Assembly: GCA_033557685.1 (NCBI GenBank)
Contig: JAWQRN010000073.1
Coordinates: 1-41,511, forward strand
DNA length: 41,511 bases
Origin: Sperchopsis tessellata
Taxonomy: Eukaryota; Arthropoda; Insecta; Coleoptera; Hydrophilidae
Reading direction: 5' to 3'
Made by a program: the position numbers and the translations under genes. This document shows, one piece after another, positions 1-10,491 of this stretch. Below the pieces are notes generated by a model. It saw nothing but the letters and a program-made list of their open reading frames with translations. It had not been told where the DNA came from and made no database searches. Each line of letters starts with the position of its first letter. Positions within the stretch are counted from its first letter, which is position 1.

Positions 1-2
1 TT

Positions 3-26
3 TATATATATATATATAAATAAATG

Positions 27-52
<26 letters not shown>
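3..52. repeat. (TA)n microsatellite
   Basis: Two TA runs separated by a short aaataaatg interruption. Simple sequence only; no gene signal. Confidence 0.9.
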
Positions 53-57
<5 letters not shown>

Positions 58-229
58 TTTTAATAATAATGAATAAAAATAAAATCTTTATTTATTTTAT
101 ATAATAATATTTCTTATATTAAATCTATTGTTGTAATATTCTCAACCTGATTAAAATGTTATTTACATTTCCTATGTTTCTTCTTTCGAGAGGAATTTAG
201 ATTTATAATGCATTTGATTTTTCTTCATT

Positions 230-1290
230 AACAGTTATTCTCTCTACCTATGCAGTGAGTTAAACTTTCAATTACTTTTCCATTTTTTATTTGTTGATTT
301 AAGAGTTCATTTGCTACACTCTCCAATCTCATCTCAGCAATATTACGTTGTGAATTTAATTTCGATATGTTATAGCGTTATTCATTTATGAGAGAATATG
401 CAATTTGTATTTTTTCAACATCTGATTACCTGATTCTAATAAGACATTTTCTTTGAGTCATGCTTCATCTCTTCCATTAATTACAGGTGTATTCAAATTC
501 TTCAATTTTGATTCAGCTTCCTGTTAATACATCAACAATTTCTTGATCTAAAGTTGGCCAATCTATCCGTTTGTTCATTAATAAATGCGGTGTAATCATT
601 TTCACAATGTCCATTGTAATTTTCAGGGTTGTCGGTGGTGCTGGAGTTGGATGTTGTTTGTCCGCCAAGTAGCTCATTGAAGTAGTTAAGAAATTGTTCG
701 GTCTCTTTCATAGTTGTTTGGCGAGTGTTAGTATTTTCTTTAGTTTGTCTAGTTTACTAATTTTTTGTTTCTTTGGAGGTGGTGGTCCTTCGATCTCCTC
801 GTCTGATAGTATTTCCATCATTTGTTTTCGCAGTTGGGACAGTTTTTGGATGGTCGTCTCGTTTGCAGATTGTTCCACCTGCAACATAAATATTGAATGA
901 ATTTAAGAACTGTGATTTTATTATACCGCAGTCAAAGTAGTATATATGTAGTTTGTTTGTATCTGGGTCGGTATGAATAATCATGTCTAACTGTTTGTAG
1001 CAAGCTGTAGTTTGTACTATGTCGTGTCCTGAACAAGGAAAATATATTTTATGTTTTCCGTTCCCATGTTGTTGTATCATGGATGTCATGTAGAGTGAAG
1101 AACAGGTAGTTGTATTCCATCAGTGTTGATTGATTGTAGTATATTGTCGTATTCGTTTGTATAAGAAGTTTTTGTGGTTATACGCTTGTATGCCGAAATG
1201 GAATAATTCTAAAAAATGATCTAGGATGTCGTATTGGTGGAGCACGGTATATTTGCCACTCTGTGACTGTAACTGTAACTTTCCTCAACT
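230..1290 (-). pseudogene. Protein X copy 1, unidentified Cys-rich protein (decayed)
   Basis: I do not recognise the family. Read on the minus strand, this region is a frameshifted relative of the region at 8119-9349. Shared words are ACYKQLDMIIH, FDCGIIKSQFL and FNELLGGQ. The best open piece is 757-1089 (110 codons), with frameshifts near 1090 and 750. The N-terminal part contains LDHFLELFHFGIQAYNHKNF. The last part (about 280-420) reads as a charged, coiled-coil-like tail (LNSQRNIAEMRLESVANELL). Several Cys and Cys/His residues suggest metal binding, but the CxxC pair seen in copy 2 has degenerated here. The two copies clearly differ at nucleotide level, so they look like separate insertions or an old duplication. 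It may be viral, since it neighbours a viral nucleocapsid remnant in both places; that is inference. Confidence 0.55.
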
Positions 1291-1471
1291 TACTTTTTAA
1301 GTTCAAGGGTGAATTTTTATCATGAATAATTGAAAATAATAACTTTTTATCTGACAGCTAAATATAAGCATAGTAACTACAATGTAACAATTTTGCATTC
1401 TAAGCATTCTAAAATGCGTGATATTGATAATGAAGTAATTGATTAAATATTTGTATTCCCATTCAAGTACA

Positions 1472-2682
1472 TCCCCTTGTGCCCAAGTTTTCAAATGTTT
1501 GTAAGTTCTTTCTACATACAATGAGTCTTCTACGATTTTTACCAATGTATGAGCTTAGGTTTCAAACAACATAGCGAACTGGTAACATTTCATAAATGTG
1601 CCTATTTCAGATTCGCTTAATATTAGTAATCCGTAGGATCTTATTGACTGCCAAATATTTATTGATGTTATATCTAATAAAGAGATCATTAGAAAATACA
1701 GATATTTTCACTTTCGACAATATCATCCAGGAATTTTGCAACATAAGCAATATCCCACTCTATTTTCTAGTAGTAAGATGTATTGGCATACCGCACTTGA
1801 TCTCCATAGAAAACCACGTCCATAATGAAAATTGGCATTTAAACTGCCACTCGTGCCACTCCCGGAACACAAATTCAAAACTTTCACCATCATCATTCTG
1901 ATCTTTCTGGCGACACCAGAAGATGAGGCCCAATCGGTTGCCGAGGCTATCCACCAGCTCCCTTTGTGCCCTAGTTTTCAAACGTTCGTATGTTCTTTCT
2001 ACATACAATGAGTTTTTTAAATAAAAGTTTTTAATTTACAAATACATAGACATATAAAATATTCTGTTTAAGCAATTACTAATTTAAGCAAACCATATTT
2101 ACCGTATTCTAACGTTTGTATGTTCTTTCTATATAAAATGAATCTTCTAAGATTTTTACCAATGTATGAACTTAGGTTTTAAACAACATTGCGAATTGGT
2201 AACATTTCATAAATATGCCTATTCCAGTTTCGCTCAATATTAGCAATCCGTAGGATCTTATTGACTGCCAAATATTTATTGTTGTTATATATAATTAAGA
2301 GATCATTGGAAAATACAGATATTTTCGCCTTTCGACAATATCATCCAGGAATTTTGTGACATAAGCAATATCCCACTCGATTTTCTTAGAAGTAGTAAGA
2401 TGTATTGGCATACTTGATCTCCAATGGCTTAATTCTCTTGGAGATTCATAGCCGTATGATTTCTGCCATAGATGTATCTGTTATTGTGTCTGTATTGGCT
2501 TTTTTCACAAGTGAAGTTATGGTAAAAAAATCCATAGAAAACCATGTCCATAATGAAAATTGACATTTAAATTGCCACTCGTGCCACTCCCGGAATACAA
2601 ATTCAAATCTTTCATCATCATCTTTCTGACGACACCAGAATATGTGGCCCAGCTGGTTGCCGAGGCTGTCCACCAGCTCGGC
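1472..2682. repeat. Imperfect tandem duplication, ~500-bp unit
   Basis: Unit 1 (about 1472-1966) and unit 2 (about 1967-2682) share long near-identical stretches. Examples are the segment around 'ccgtaggatcttattgactg' at about 1630 and 2251, and 'gccactcgtgccactcccgg' at about 1846 and 2575. The junction sequence around 'ttctttctacatacaatgag' occurs at 1505 and 1992, with a diverged third copy at 2120. Unit 2 carries about 110 extra bases (2418-2530), and about 130 bases are inserted near 1995-2110. On the minus strand both units encode the same broken peptide, including FREWHEWQFKCQFSLWTWFS (pieces at 1760-2008 and 2446-2673) and LAVNKILRI. The encoded protein is unidentified. Confidence 0.8.
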
Positions 2683-2890
2683 AACAATTTTTGGTGGCGC
2701 AACTAGTTACCATAGTCTAATAGGTTTCATTCATTTACTTATATATCTCAAGACTTGCTGAGTCTCTGATGGATCTTAATGATTTCACAACCATTGGTCT
2801 AGTCTAATAACGGCCTTAATTGATAGTAATTTCTGACTTAATTTTTTCTTGATTCCAGTTTTTGGTATTGTTGTGGACAATTTAATCGTG

Positions 2891-3145
2891 TTATTGTCCC
2901 ATGCTGAACTTGTCTGCTCTATTGCAAAAACAATACAAATTCAAAACTGTCATCATTATCTTTTTGATCTCATCATCAAAGTATGAACTCTCATAGGCGG
3001 CACTGACAAATTTTATAATATCGGAGATTTTGTCGTCCCAGTTCTTTTTCTTCATGTTCCTATTATTTATCACATTATCAAAAACATAAAAATTGAAATA
3101 GCAGTTGTTTAGAAGGATCTCAGTATCTGCGTGAGTCTTAAGCAC
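2891..3145 (-). CDS. Unidentified 84-aa ORF
   Basis: An open frame with a coding-like composition: a Lys/Asp-rich centre (MKKKNWDDKISDIIKF) and a Cys-containing end. No domain is recognised. The nucleotides around 2930-2985 weakly resemble part of the duplicated unit at 1472-2682, so it may be another diverged piece of the same source sequence. It could also be chance. Confidence 0.25.
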   Translation of the reverse strand: MLKTHADTEILLNNCYFNFYVFDNVINNRNMKKKNWDDKISDIIKFVSAAYESSYFDDEIKKIMMTVLNLYCFCNRADKFSMGQ

Positions 3146-4407
3146 GTTTGGTGGGAACGTATTAGTCAGTATACACCTAGGGGTAATTATTTAATTATAG
3201 AATCAAATACCTCCCCCATTTTGATAACACAAGTGTGGTCAGCAGCCGTCTATTCTTGCCAATGTGATAATGTCGTGACTAGTTCAGTAGAGCTAAGGCT
3301 TTATATGTGGGGGGTAGAACTAAGTTGGACTTGTATTAGGGCCATGTAGATATATTCAAATAAAAGACATTGTTAAATATAATAAGTATAATAAGAACAT
3401 AAATATAATATAATTTACTTACATAGGCATCTTGTATGTTTAGAATGTTACGACGGATTGACAAAAGTAATAATTATCGTAACGACGAACTGTTAGGATA
3501 GACTCTTGGAAATAAACTGATCGAATAGACTCTTGGAATCAAACTGTTACCTCACAAGAGGGTCCCGAAGGTTTAATACTTTTTGTAGCCTCTCGGACCA
3601 CTCCTTAAAAAGACACGATATATTTCCGGATGTCTCATGGTTTTTTCCAGTCAACCTCACCAAAACCTCGAGTTACCTCTTTCCTTATATGACGACACGC
3701 CGCGTTCCCGGAAGACTTGCATCTGGTTACGTCAAGATATATTTGTAATGCGGCACATTATCTCGTATTTGATGAGGAAATATTTTAACCAAATACATTT
3801 TTGTATATTTAATTTGGGCTATTACGATTATTCCAAATTTCATTTATGACAATATCCTTGTAACTAAGCTGCACTGAAGGCTTGTTGGATATCTAGTTAG
3901 TTTTAATTTTGAGTTCTAGCAAAAGAAATACTAAACCATAGAAGTAATAACAAAAAAAACACCCTTCTGACAAATAATATATAATTAATGGAGTATGAAA
4001 TGTAATTAAATTGAGAATTTACTTTATAAGAAACTAATGACACAAATTTAGTCCACACCTTGAAATAAATAATTTTTACAATATTATACGCAACAAAAAT
4101 CAAAACTTCAGATGACTTTCTCACCACTCAACACAGCTCCTTGAGACACGTCTAAACGGTCTATCTAAAACTTTTGGCAAGTCATATATATTCGCGTGTG
4201 TGTGTGTGTCCTTATCAACTAATGTTAATCTTATATTCTAATGTTAAAACCAATAAGGTACAACCTCTATAAACTAATATTTATCATAATAATTACTATA
4301 ATAATCCCAACCCCTAAACATATACAATTAAATAAGTAAATGAAATCCTATACTGATGATTCTGTACAGCATGGCAATCAATTAGACATCACCAGCTAAG
4401 ACTTTTC
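3146..4407. other. No recognisable gene
   Basis: AT-rich sequence with short ORFs that show no family features. It holds a short direct repeat around 'agactcttgga' at about 3500 and 3527, and a (GT)n run near 4195-4209. Confidence 0.6.
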
Positions 4408-4925
4408 TACTTGTTTTTACGATAGGATCCAATAATTGTCCTCCTGAAGTCACTCAAACTATCTATAATAAATTGTTCTCTGAACAAAGCTGTTCTGACA
4501 GTATCCGTTATTAAATCAGAATCATAGGCTATTCTTTCATAGACCTCATTCGCAGAGATAGGATCTACTGGTTTTGACTCAATCTTTAGTTTTTTTTGCT
4601 TTTCAAAGGTGCGTAGTACTTAACAGCATTGAGAATTGTTGCTAAATGCTGGTCATCAAATATACCATTGGATTTTTGGGGCAAGACGCTTGCAAAACCT
4701 GACCACACCGAAATCCTCTGGATGTCTCCTACTAATCTCTTAATCTCAGCTGAAGTTACTGGTCTCATTAGTCTACTATCGGTAAGCTTATATAGTACTT
4801 TCACAGTAAAAATGAGAAAGGCTGATGCTACTCTGGACAAATTTACTATATTTGACACACCTGCTCCTTGCACCCTACTTTTCAAACCGTAGTCAACTTT
4901 ATTAATTGTTAATTAAATTCAACAA
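4408..4925 (-). pseudogene. Endogenous phenuivirus-like nucleocapsid, copy A (C-terminal two thirds)
   Basis: Remnant of a nucleocapsid, the protein that coats viral genomic RNA. The open piece at 4586-4885 carries NLSRVASAF, RPVTSAEI and GFASVLP, followed by NAVKYYAPLKSKK. The 3' part continues in another frame to a stop at 4408. It aligns through its length with the better preserved copy at 10492-11261 (shared features: KSRVQG/KSKIQG, RVA, LRP/MRP, YYA, LK). The LSRVAAAF-type block and the order of segments match nucleocapsids of Phenuiviridae (Bunyavirales); this is from family knowledge, not a search. The N-terminal third, including the RGN-type motif, is absent here. At least one frameshift (about 4590) breaks it. 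Upstream sequence (4966 on) is unrelated and looks like a spliced gene. Confidence 0.6.
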
Positions 4926-4965
4926 AACAATAAAGAAACTAAATGGTTAATGATATGCTGTAGAA

Positions 4966-5741
4966 TCACTTAGCTTTCTGGTCAATTATAAAATCTAACA
5001 ATATATAGTTAACTAATTGTACTTCCCAAAAGCATCTGAGAGCTGTAGGGATGAATATTATTTCTTGTCCTTCTTTGGTCTCTTGTCTGTTCTTTATCGC
5101 AATGATAAGATCCTCTTTGAGAATCTTCATCCTTGTCTCTGCCTCTTTTGTCTTTATCTTCTCTTTCCTTTCCACGATCGTCTTTCCTGACATTAGCTCC
5201 ATCTCCTGAGAAAATAGTTGGTGGTATCGAGAAGGTCATTGGAGGACTGATACATTCCTTTAAGGTGATCATTAACAATCGAACACAGTTCCAATGGGTC
5301 GCCAACGATGCGGTTACCATCACTAAGACTGTTTAAAAAATTTCGTTTTTCTTTATTATATACCAAGTTGGACGTGGGTTTGTCCAAAACGTAGAGATTA
5401 TGAAGGCCTAATGTGTCAAGCTTCTTCTCCGTAAAGGAGTTAATGATTTGAATGGTTTCATCTTGCACAACCTTTACGCTCAATCTGAGATTTTCATGTG
5501 ATATCTGGGAGGAGTTTAGGAATGTCTGAATCTGTAAATATCATATTTTAAGGATTGCCAGGCAAGAGGCGAATCATGGGTGAGGTGAAGTGAGTGGATG
5601 AGGATGAAGTCCATCATACTTACGTACTCAGGATCTTCAAGGAGAAGGTTATCAAAGCACCAGTAAGGATAATTATTGAATACAGAAAAGAGACGTGCTG
5701 CCACATTGGCCATAAGTGAGTATTTATCACACAAGACAGTC
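4966..5741 (-). CDS. Candidate two-exon gene fragment with 92-nt intron, product unidentified
   Basis: On the minus strand an open segment (about 5741 to 5624, containing ANVAARLFSVFNNYPYWCF) ends at a strong donor, TAC|GTAAGTATG. A matching acceptor, ATATTTACAG|ATTCAG, lies at 5532-5533. Removing the 92-nt intron (5532-5623) joins two open frames in phase 0, and the frame then stays open to about 5193. The acceptor before the first exon is probably ...ACGTAG| at about 5742. After the second exon, overlapping frames encode a highly charged stretch (REDKDKRGRDKDEDSQRG, about 5115-5170), probably reached by a frameshift or a further splice. I do not recognise the protein. It may be an exon pair of a host gene or a retained fragment of one. 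Confidence 0.45.
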
Positions 5742-6039
5742 TACGTTACTATGTGGGAAATTCCCACAAAAAAAGATAAACCCTTCATAATAACTTGAGT
5801 GCCTTAAGATCACTACCAACCCGATATATAAAGAAATAATAGTTCATAAGCTCATGTCAACAAACCTCCTCAGCCATTCGAAAGTACAAATTGTATTTAT
5901 AGAACTTAAATTCACATTACTTTCAAATACTTTTTGAGTACATCCGGTACATGTTCATAAACCAAAACTGTTATTATATAATCCTATGCAATGTCGGAAG
6001 GAGGGATAGGTATATTCTCCCTTGGGATATCCATTTACA
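5742..6039. other. No recognisable gene
   Basis: AT-rich spacer between the candidate spliced gene and the GC-rich island. Nothing identifiable. Confidence 0.6.
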
Positions 6040-6430
6040 AAAGAAACAGTCGCGATGGAATTATGAGTAGGTAATGGGACAACGTGGCCTGGGAAAATTT
6101 CCGGGCCGTGGGAATTGTGAATTTACCTAATTTTGAAATTACATGTGTTAATTACCTAATTACATATGTTAATTGGTGTTAATTACCTAAGCGTGCCGAG
6201 GTCAATGATGTCTCCCTGATACCGGGGCCCCACCTCATCATGTCAAAGCGTCGTCGATGACCTGACGTCACTTCCAGACACTGTGGCCCCGGGGCGAAGC
6301 CCCTCTGGTCACCCCCAAGATGGGGCCAAGTTGTTTTGTGTGACGGGATTTTTGAACGTCTGCAGGTGGACAATTTGTCTAATGAAGGATGATTTGAATT
6401 GCGCCGGGGTTGTCAAGGGTTGAAGGGATG
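6040..6430. repeat. GC-rich island, likely mobile-element remnant
   Basis: Base composition jumps from about 30% GC to well over 50% for roughly 300 bases, centred on the CCCCGGGGCGAAGCCCC-type stretch at 6280-6305, then falls back. It is preceded by a short repeat of TTAATTACCTAA units (about 6120-6192). A 64-codon minus-strand ORF (6179-6373) crosses it, but its Arg/Gly/Pro-rich translation looks like GC-rich noncoding DNA. A piece of a foreign element such as a LINE or SINE is likely; the family was not identified. Confidence 0.4.
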
Positions 6431-7140
6431 AAATTCTGTTCTTCAGAATGATTTTATCACCATTGAGGAAGAATTAAGAAATTTGAATATAATTTATTAA
6501 GTCACTTTCAAATTGCCCATTGACAAGTTTGGACGGTCGAACAAGAAACCCCCTCAAGTTTTCTTTTCTTAGTATATATAATAATACCCTTTGGTTGTAA
6601 ATTCAAAAATGCTTCTAACTCAATACCTTCAATAAAAATTAAAAAGAAAATATATAAATAATATTAAAAATATATGTATAACTTAATTAAATAGCTGCTT
6701 ACAGACAACATAAGCCTATTTAATGGATCCTTGGTAATAATAACAATTGATGATGGTATATGTTATATGTTGAAAGAAGCTAATTTGTTAAACTGTAATA
6801 TCTTACAAGCAGATATACAATTTATTGTAATGTCGTACAAGCAGACATACAATTTATATTAAATCTCAATCGCGTCAGCATACAAATTTAAGTTGAATAA
6901 ACAATATTTTACTTTTTTTTTAGAAAAAAATGTGTTGGCACACGATTGGTAGATAAATTGTATTGGAGGAGGATTCATCGATTTTGTATCCTGGTTCAAT
7001 TTTGGTTCTGAGTAAAGGCGCGTTCTCACGAGTCAAAGTTAATTGATCGATTATAGTTGATAAACAAAAGTTGAATACGACTTGAATCAGTTTTTGTTTA
7101 CACATTTCTATAGAAACTGATTCAATTCAATAAAAAAAAA
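6431..7140. other. AT-rich, no recognisable gene
   Basis: No motif recognised apart from repeated 'caagcagatatacaattta'-like units at about 6807 and 6840. The last part (about 6990-7140) may be the 5' untranslated or subterminal part of the Harbinger element that follows. Confidence 0.5.
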
Positions 7141-7497
7141 ATGGCCTCGAAACCAGTTGCGCGTGAAGTTGTATAGACTGTAACTCTTTTGTTAAAAGAA
7201 GAACTAAAAACAATTTTATTGAGCAAAGATCGTAAGAAACATTGTTTTTGGGTGAGGTAATAGATATTAAGAAGACATCGATTGGTAGCATCAGACACCT
7301 TGCTAAAGGAACTTGCAATAGAGGATAAAGAAGGATACAGAAATCATTTATAAATGTCTGAATAAAAATTTAACGAACTGCTATTGAAAGTTCAGGATTG
7401 CATAAAGAAACAAGATACAGTGATGCGACTAGCAATCTCACCATGTAAAAATCTCTTAAAACTGCAAGTAACTTTAAGATATTTAGCTACAAGAGAT
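7141..7497 (+). pseudogene. PIF/Harbinger transposase, N-terminal remnant
   Basis: A plus-strand reading starting at ATG 7141 (MASKPVAREVV) is broken by several stops and a frameshift. It retains the typical N-terminal block of insect Harbinger transposases: RRHRLVASDTLLKELAIED, YRNHL, KFNELL, QDTVMR and LQVTLRYLATRD. In the family this region precedes the DDE nuclease domain. Here the reading stops just after the TLRYLA motif, where a pogo-like terminal sequence begins (about 7518). This is one of the few mobile remnants on the plus strand. Confidence 0.7.
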
Positions 7498-7517
7498 TAA
7501 TTTTCGACGCTTGCTTC

Positions 7518-7775
7518 TGTATAGGGGAGACTGTTGTACCTTGGGATACCAATTTTTATTAAACTGCCATGTTGAAAATAATGACTGTAAAGAACTGGAT
7601 TTGCCCTCAATTTACTCTTTATACATTCATATTCCATTACAGTTTTTTTTATTAAGTGAGAACAAATAGTTTTGAAATAAGGATTTAAATTTAAATATTT
7701 GACTTGTATCCCAAAGTACAACATAAAGTTGCAACTTGGGACACTGCACTATGTACCTTGGGACATATTCTACTG
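7518..7775. mobile_element. pogo/Tigger-like element terminus or MITE
   Basis: Begins with GGGGAGACTGTTGTACCTTGGGATA and contains further copies of the same word: an inverted TATCCCAAAGTACAAC at about 7690-7706, AACTTGGGACA at about 7733, and GTACCTTGGGACA at about 7754. Repeated subterminal GGGA words of this type are usual in pogo-like elements. No second end was located. It truncates the Harbinger remnant, so it probably inserted into it. Confidence 0.4.
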
Positions 7776-8118
7776 AACAAGAATTTGCCCAAAGTTGACA
7801 TTGAAAGGCAACTGCAAGCACTGTCGCTATGTTCCACCAATTGACTGTGGTATTAGAAGCTTTAGTACAACTTCGGAATGTAGAATTACATATACGTCAT
7901 GATTTGAATAAATAAATTTGTTTCCACAACCATTCCGCTTAAGGTATTTACCTCTATTTCATTGTCATTAATAATTGTAATAACTTCACAGACATAGTAG
8001 TGGTAGTTGTTTTTTTTTGCCCATCAGCTGTGTCAGACAGAACTCTGCAACCTTGAGTATTACGAACTCTGGGTGGGCTACCTCATATACACTAGAGGTA
8101 CCTGATTCACTGCCCATT
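7776..8118. other. No recognisable gene
   Basis: AT-rich spacer with nothing identifiable. Confidence 0.55.
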
Positions 8119-9349
8119 TCAAAGGAGATAGTTTCTGAGATGTTCCCAGTGGTTTGTGGTGTCGGGAAGTGAAATGATGTTTGCCCAACTACGTCGGTTT
8201 GGGCGCAGGCGTGGATGATGTAGTGTTCCCAATCTGAAGTGGGATGATTGAGGATCCAAGGGAATTGTCCGTTGTATCTTCCGTTTCTTGTGTGCTGTAG
8301 TAGTTGTGTAAAATGGTAATTTGTATTGGGATCTCCGTTGTAGGCAAAATATCGTGTAAGATTGCTCTTCCATTAACGATTCTTGTAAAGTTGGCCAGTC
8401 TATCCATTTGTTCAGTAATAAATATGGAGTCATCATTTTCACTATTTCCATCGTTATTTTCATTGTTGTTGGTGGAACCGGGTCCTGGTGTGTCTTGTCC
8501 GCCAAGAAGCTCATTGAAGTAGTGAAGAAAGTATTCGGGTTCTTCCATAGATGTTTGGAGAGAGTTAGTACTTTTTTTAGTTTATCAAGTTTGTTGGTTT
8601 TTTGTTTCTTCGGTGGAGATGGAAATTTCCATCGTTTGCACAGTCTGGACAGTTTTGTGCTTTGTTAAAAACTTTTGTCAAGTGTTGGCCGCAAATTGAA
8701 CAAGATACTGTTCTATATTCACTTTTTGGGTGAAAGTCTTTTTTGCAAATTGTTCCATGCAACATAAATGTTAAAAGAAGTAAGAAATTGTGATTTAATG
8801 ATGCCACAGTCAAAGCAGTAGATTATTAGGTTCCTTGTGTCTGGATTCATATGGATTATCATATCTAGTTGTTTGTAACAAGCATTCGATTGATTGATTT
8901 CTTGGCTTGAACATGGGAAGTAAGTTGTATATTTTCCGTTGCCGTATCATCGTAGTCATGTAGTGAGTTGAACATTTTGTCCTATTACACACATGGCTAT
9001 TCATTGCTGTAATATGTTTTATTTGTTTGTAGATGAAGTTTCTGTGATTATATGCTTGTACGCCGTAATGAAATAGTTCTAAGAAATGATCTAGTATAAT
9101 TTCTAGTGTGGTGTCGTATTTATGAAGTTAATAGGAAAATGGATAGTCTGCTAAGGACTGTTCTTCACACTCCACTAAACAAAAATGACAGATCTGGATA
9201 CCAATAATATTCTGGTCTTGTTCCAACGTGATTGAATGTAAAAAATAAATGAATCGTCTAAGTGTCTTTTTTACTAAACAAGTTAACTCACTAATTTCTT
9301 GTTGGTTGAGCGCCCGGTATTCGTCTTCTTCTGGCGGAGGTAGTGACAT
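8119..9349 (-). pseudogene. Protein X copy 2, unidentified Cys-rich protein (decayed)
   Basis: Better preserved copy of the protein at 230-1290. The first open piece (9128-9349) starts MSLPPPEEDEYRALNQQEIS and could be the true N-terminus. After a break, 8810-9127 contains LDHFLELFHYGVQAYNHRNF, then in a shifted frame ACYKQLDMIIH and FDCGIIKSQFL. A zinc-ribbon-like pair follows (VSCSICGQHL ... NCPDCAND, in 8577-8813). Next is a 119-codon acidic Asn-rich stretch (8189-8548; EEPEYFLHYFNELLGGQ, then repeated N and D). At least four frameshifts separate these pieces. CxxC pairs suggest zinc binding. I cannot name the family. In both copies a nucleocapsid remnant lies a few kilobases upstream on the same strand, so the pair may have arrived or been duplicated together. 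Confidence 0.55.
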
Positions 9350-10491
9350 GACTACATATCTGTTGTTCGCGTGGCTTTTATATTAATCGGATTTCTGAAA
9401 GTTTTCTTTCACATTCGTGCCACAACCTAATGAACTGAATAAATGGAAAATAATAAAAGCTATGCAGCAACGCCACAACAACATCGTCACACATCTACAA
9501 TGGTCTAGATCGGTGAAACTATGATTGACCGGTATACTCGTTGATAAGTCTATTAATGAAATAACAACTAAAGGACGTCTTTTGCATATTTAGAGCAAAT
9601 GTGCGTGTATATTCAGGAGAATGTTCCTGATGTGGATTTAATACTTATATTCCTAATTCTTAAATCATGGTGATTAATATTGTTGTTTGTTTTAATCCCA
9701 CTAAAGACATTGCTAACCTTGTATACTTGTTCGTTCGTCTGATCTGGACGAATTTTGGCAAATGCTATTTTTGTCAGTAATTTAGTAGTAGCGTTATATG
9801 AGAGACTACTGTATCTGAAACATTTTCAAAACTGATTTGCTACACTTGTTTATAAATAATTTTGTTTGAAATAAAGATATTTACTTACTAACTATAACAT
9901 GATCAAATCTATAAGCTACATAAAATCATCATGAAGAAGATTCATTGATAAAACAACCTATTACTCATATCACTCACGCTTAGGTTTGGGTGGACCTCTC
10001 TTCCTCTTTGGGTAAGGAGGATCTTTTGCATACTTGTATTTAACGCCACTGTGAAACTGCATCTTGAAAAGAATATTTAATAAAAACTAGTTCACGTTAA
10101 ATGATAAGAATGAATTTAACAACAAATTAAAATTACAATAATAACAAACATAAATAAATAACTGAATAAAATTACACGTATAAAAATAAATCTACAAAGG
10201 ACACTTTTTGCACACCAGAACCTCTGGAAATTCGGCAGCGTGTTCCTAGAACAGTGATAAATATATTCTTTAGCAATGCGGCATCTCAGTTGACTAAGGA
10301 ACAAATTCCTTCGACTGCTAGTGTGTGTGTTTTTTTTTATACTCCCCCGCTACAACAAATAAAATAATTAATAAGACTATTATAACTAAAACTATAAGGT
10401 TAAATATAAAATAATTAATATAACAAAATAAGATTAAACATAATCATAAAAAACATGAATAAAACAAAGGGGTAGATCTTAAATTAGATCA
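9350..10491. other. Mostly noncoding; one 30-codon basic micro-ORF
   Basis: AT-rich. The only coding-like piece is 9970-10062 (minus), starting MQFHSGVKYKY and ending in a Lys/Arg/Pro-rich tail (PKRKRGPPKPKRE). It is preceded by an acceptor-like ttcttttcaag. It could be a terminal exon or a chance ORF. Confidence 0.35.

Noticed and set aside
694..900. Plus-strand 68-codon ORF
   Set aside because: Antisense shadow of the protein X1 reading, with low-complexity Ser/Phe content.
6179..6373. Minus-strand 64-codon ORF
   Set aside because: Explained by the GC-rich island (few stop codons there); no recognisable motif.
8304..8668. Plus-strand ORFs of 72 and 86 codons
   Set aside because: Antisense of the better supported protein X2 frames.
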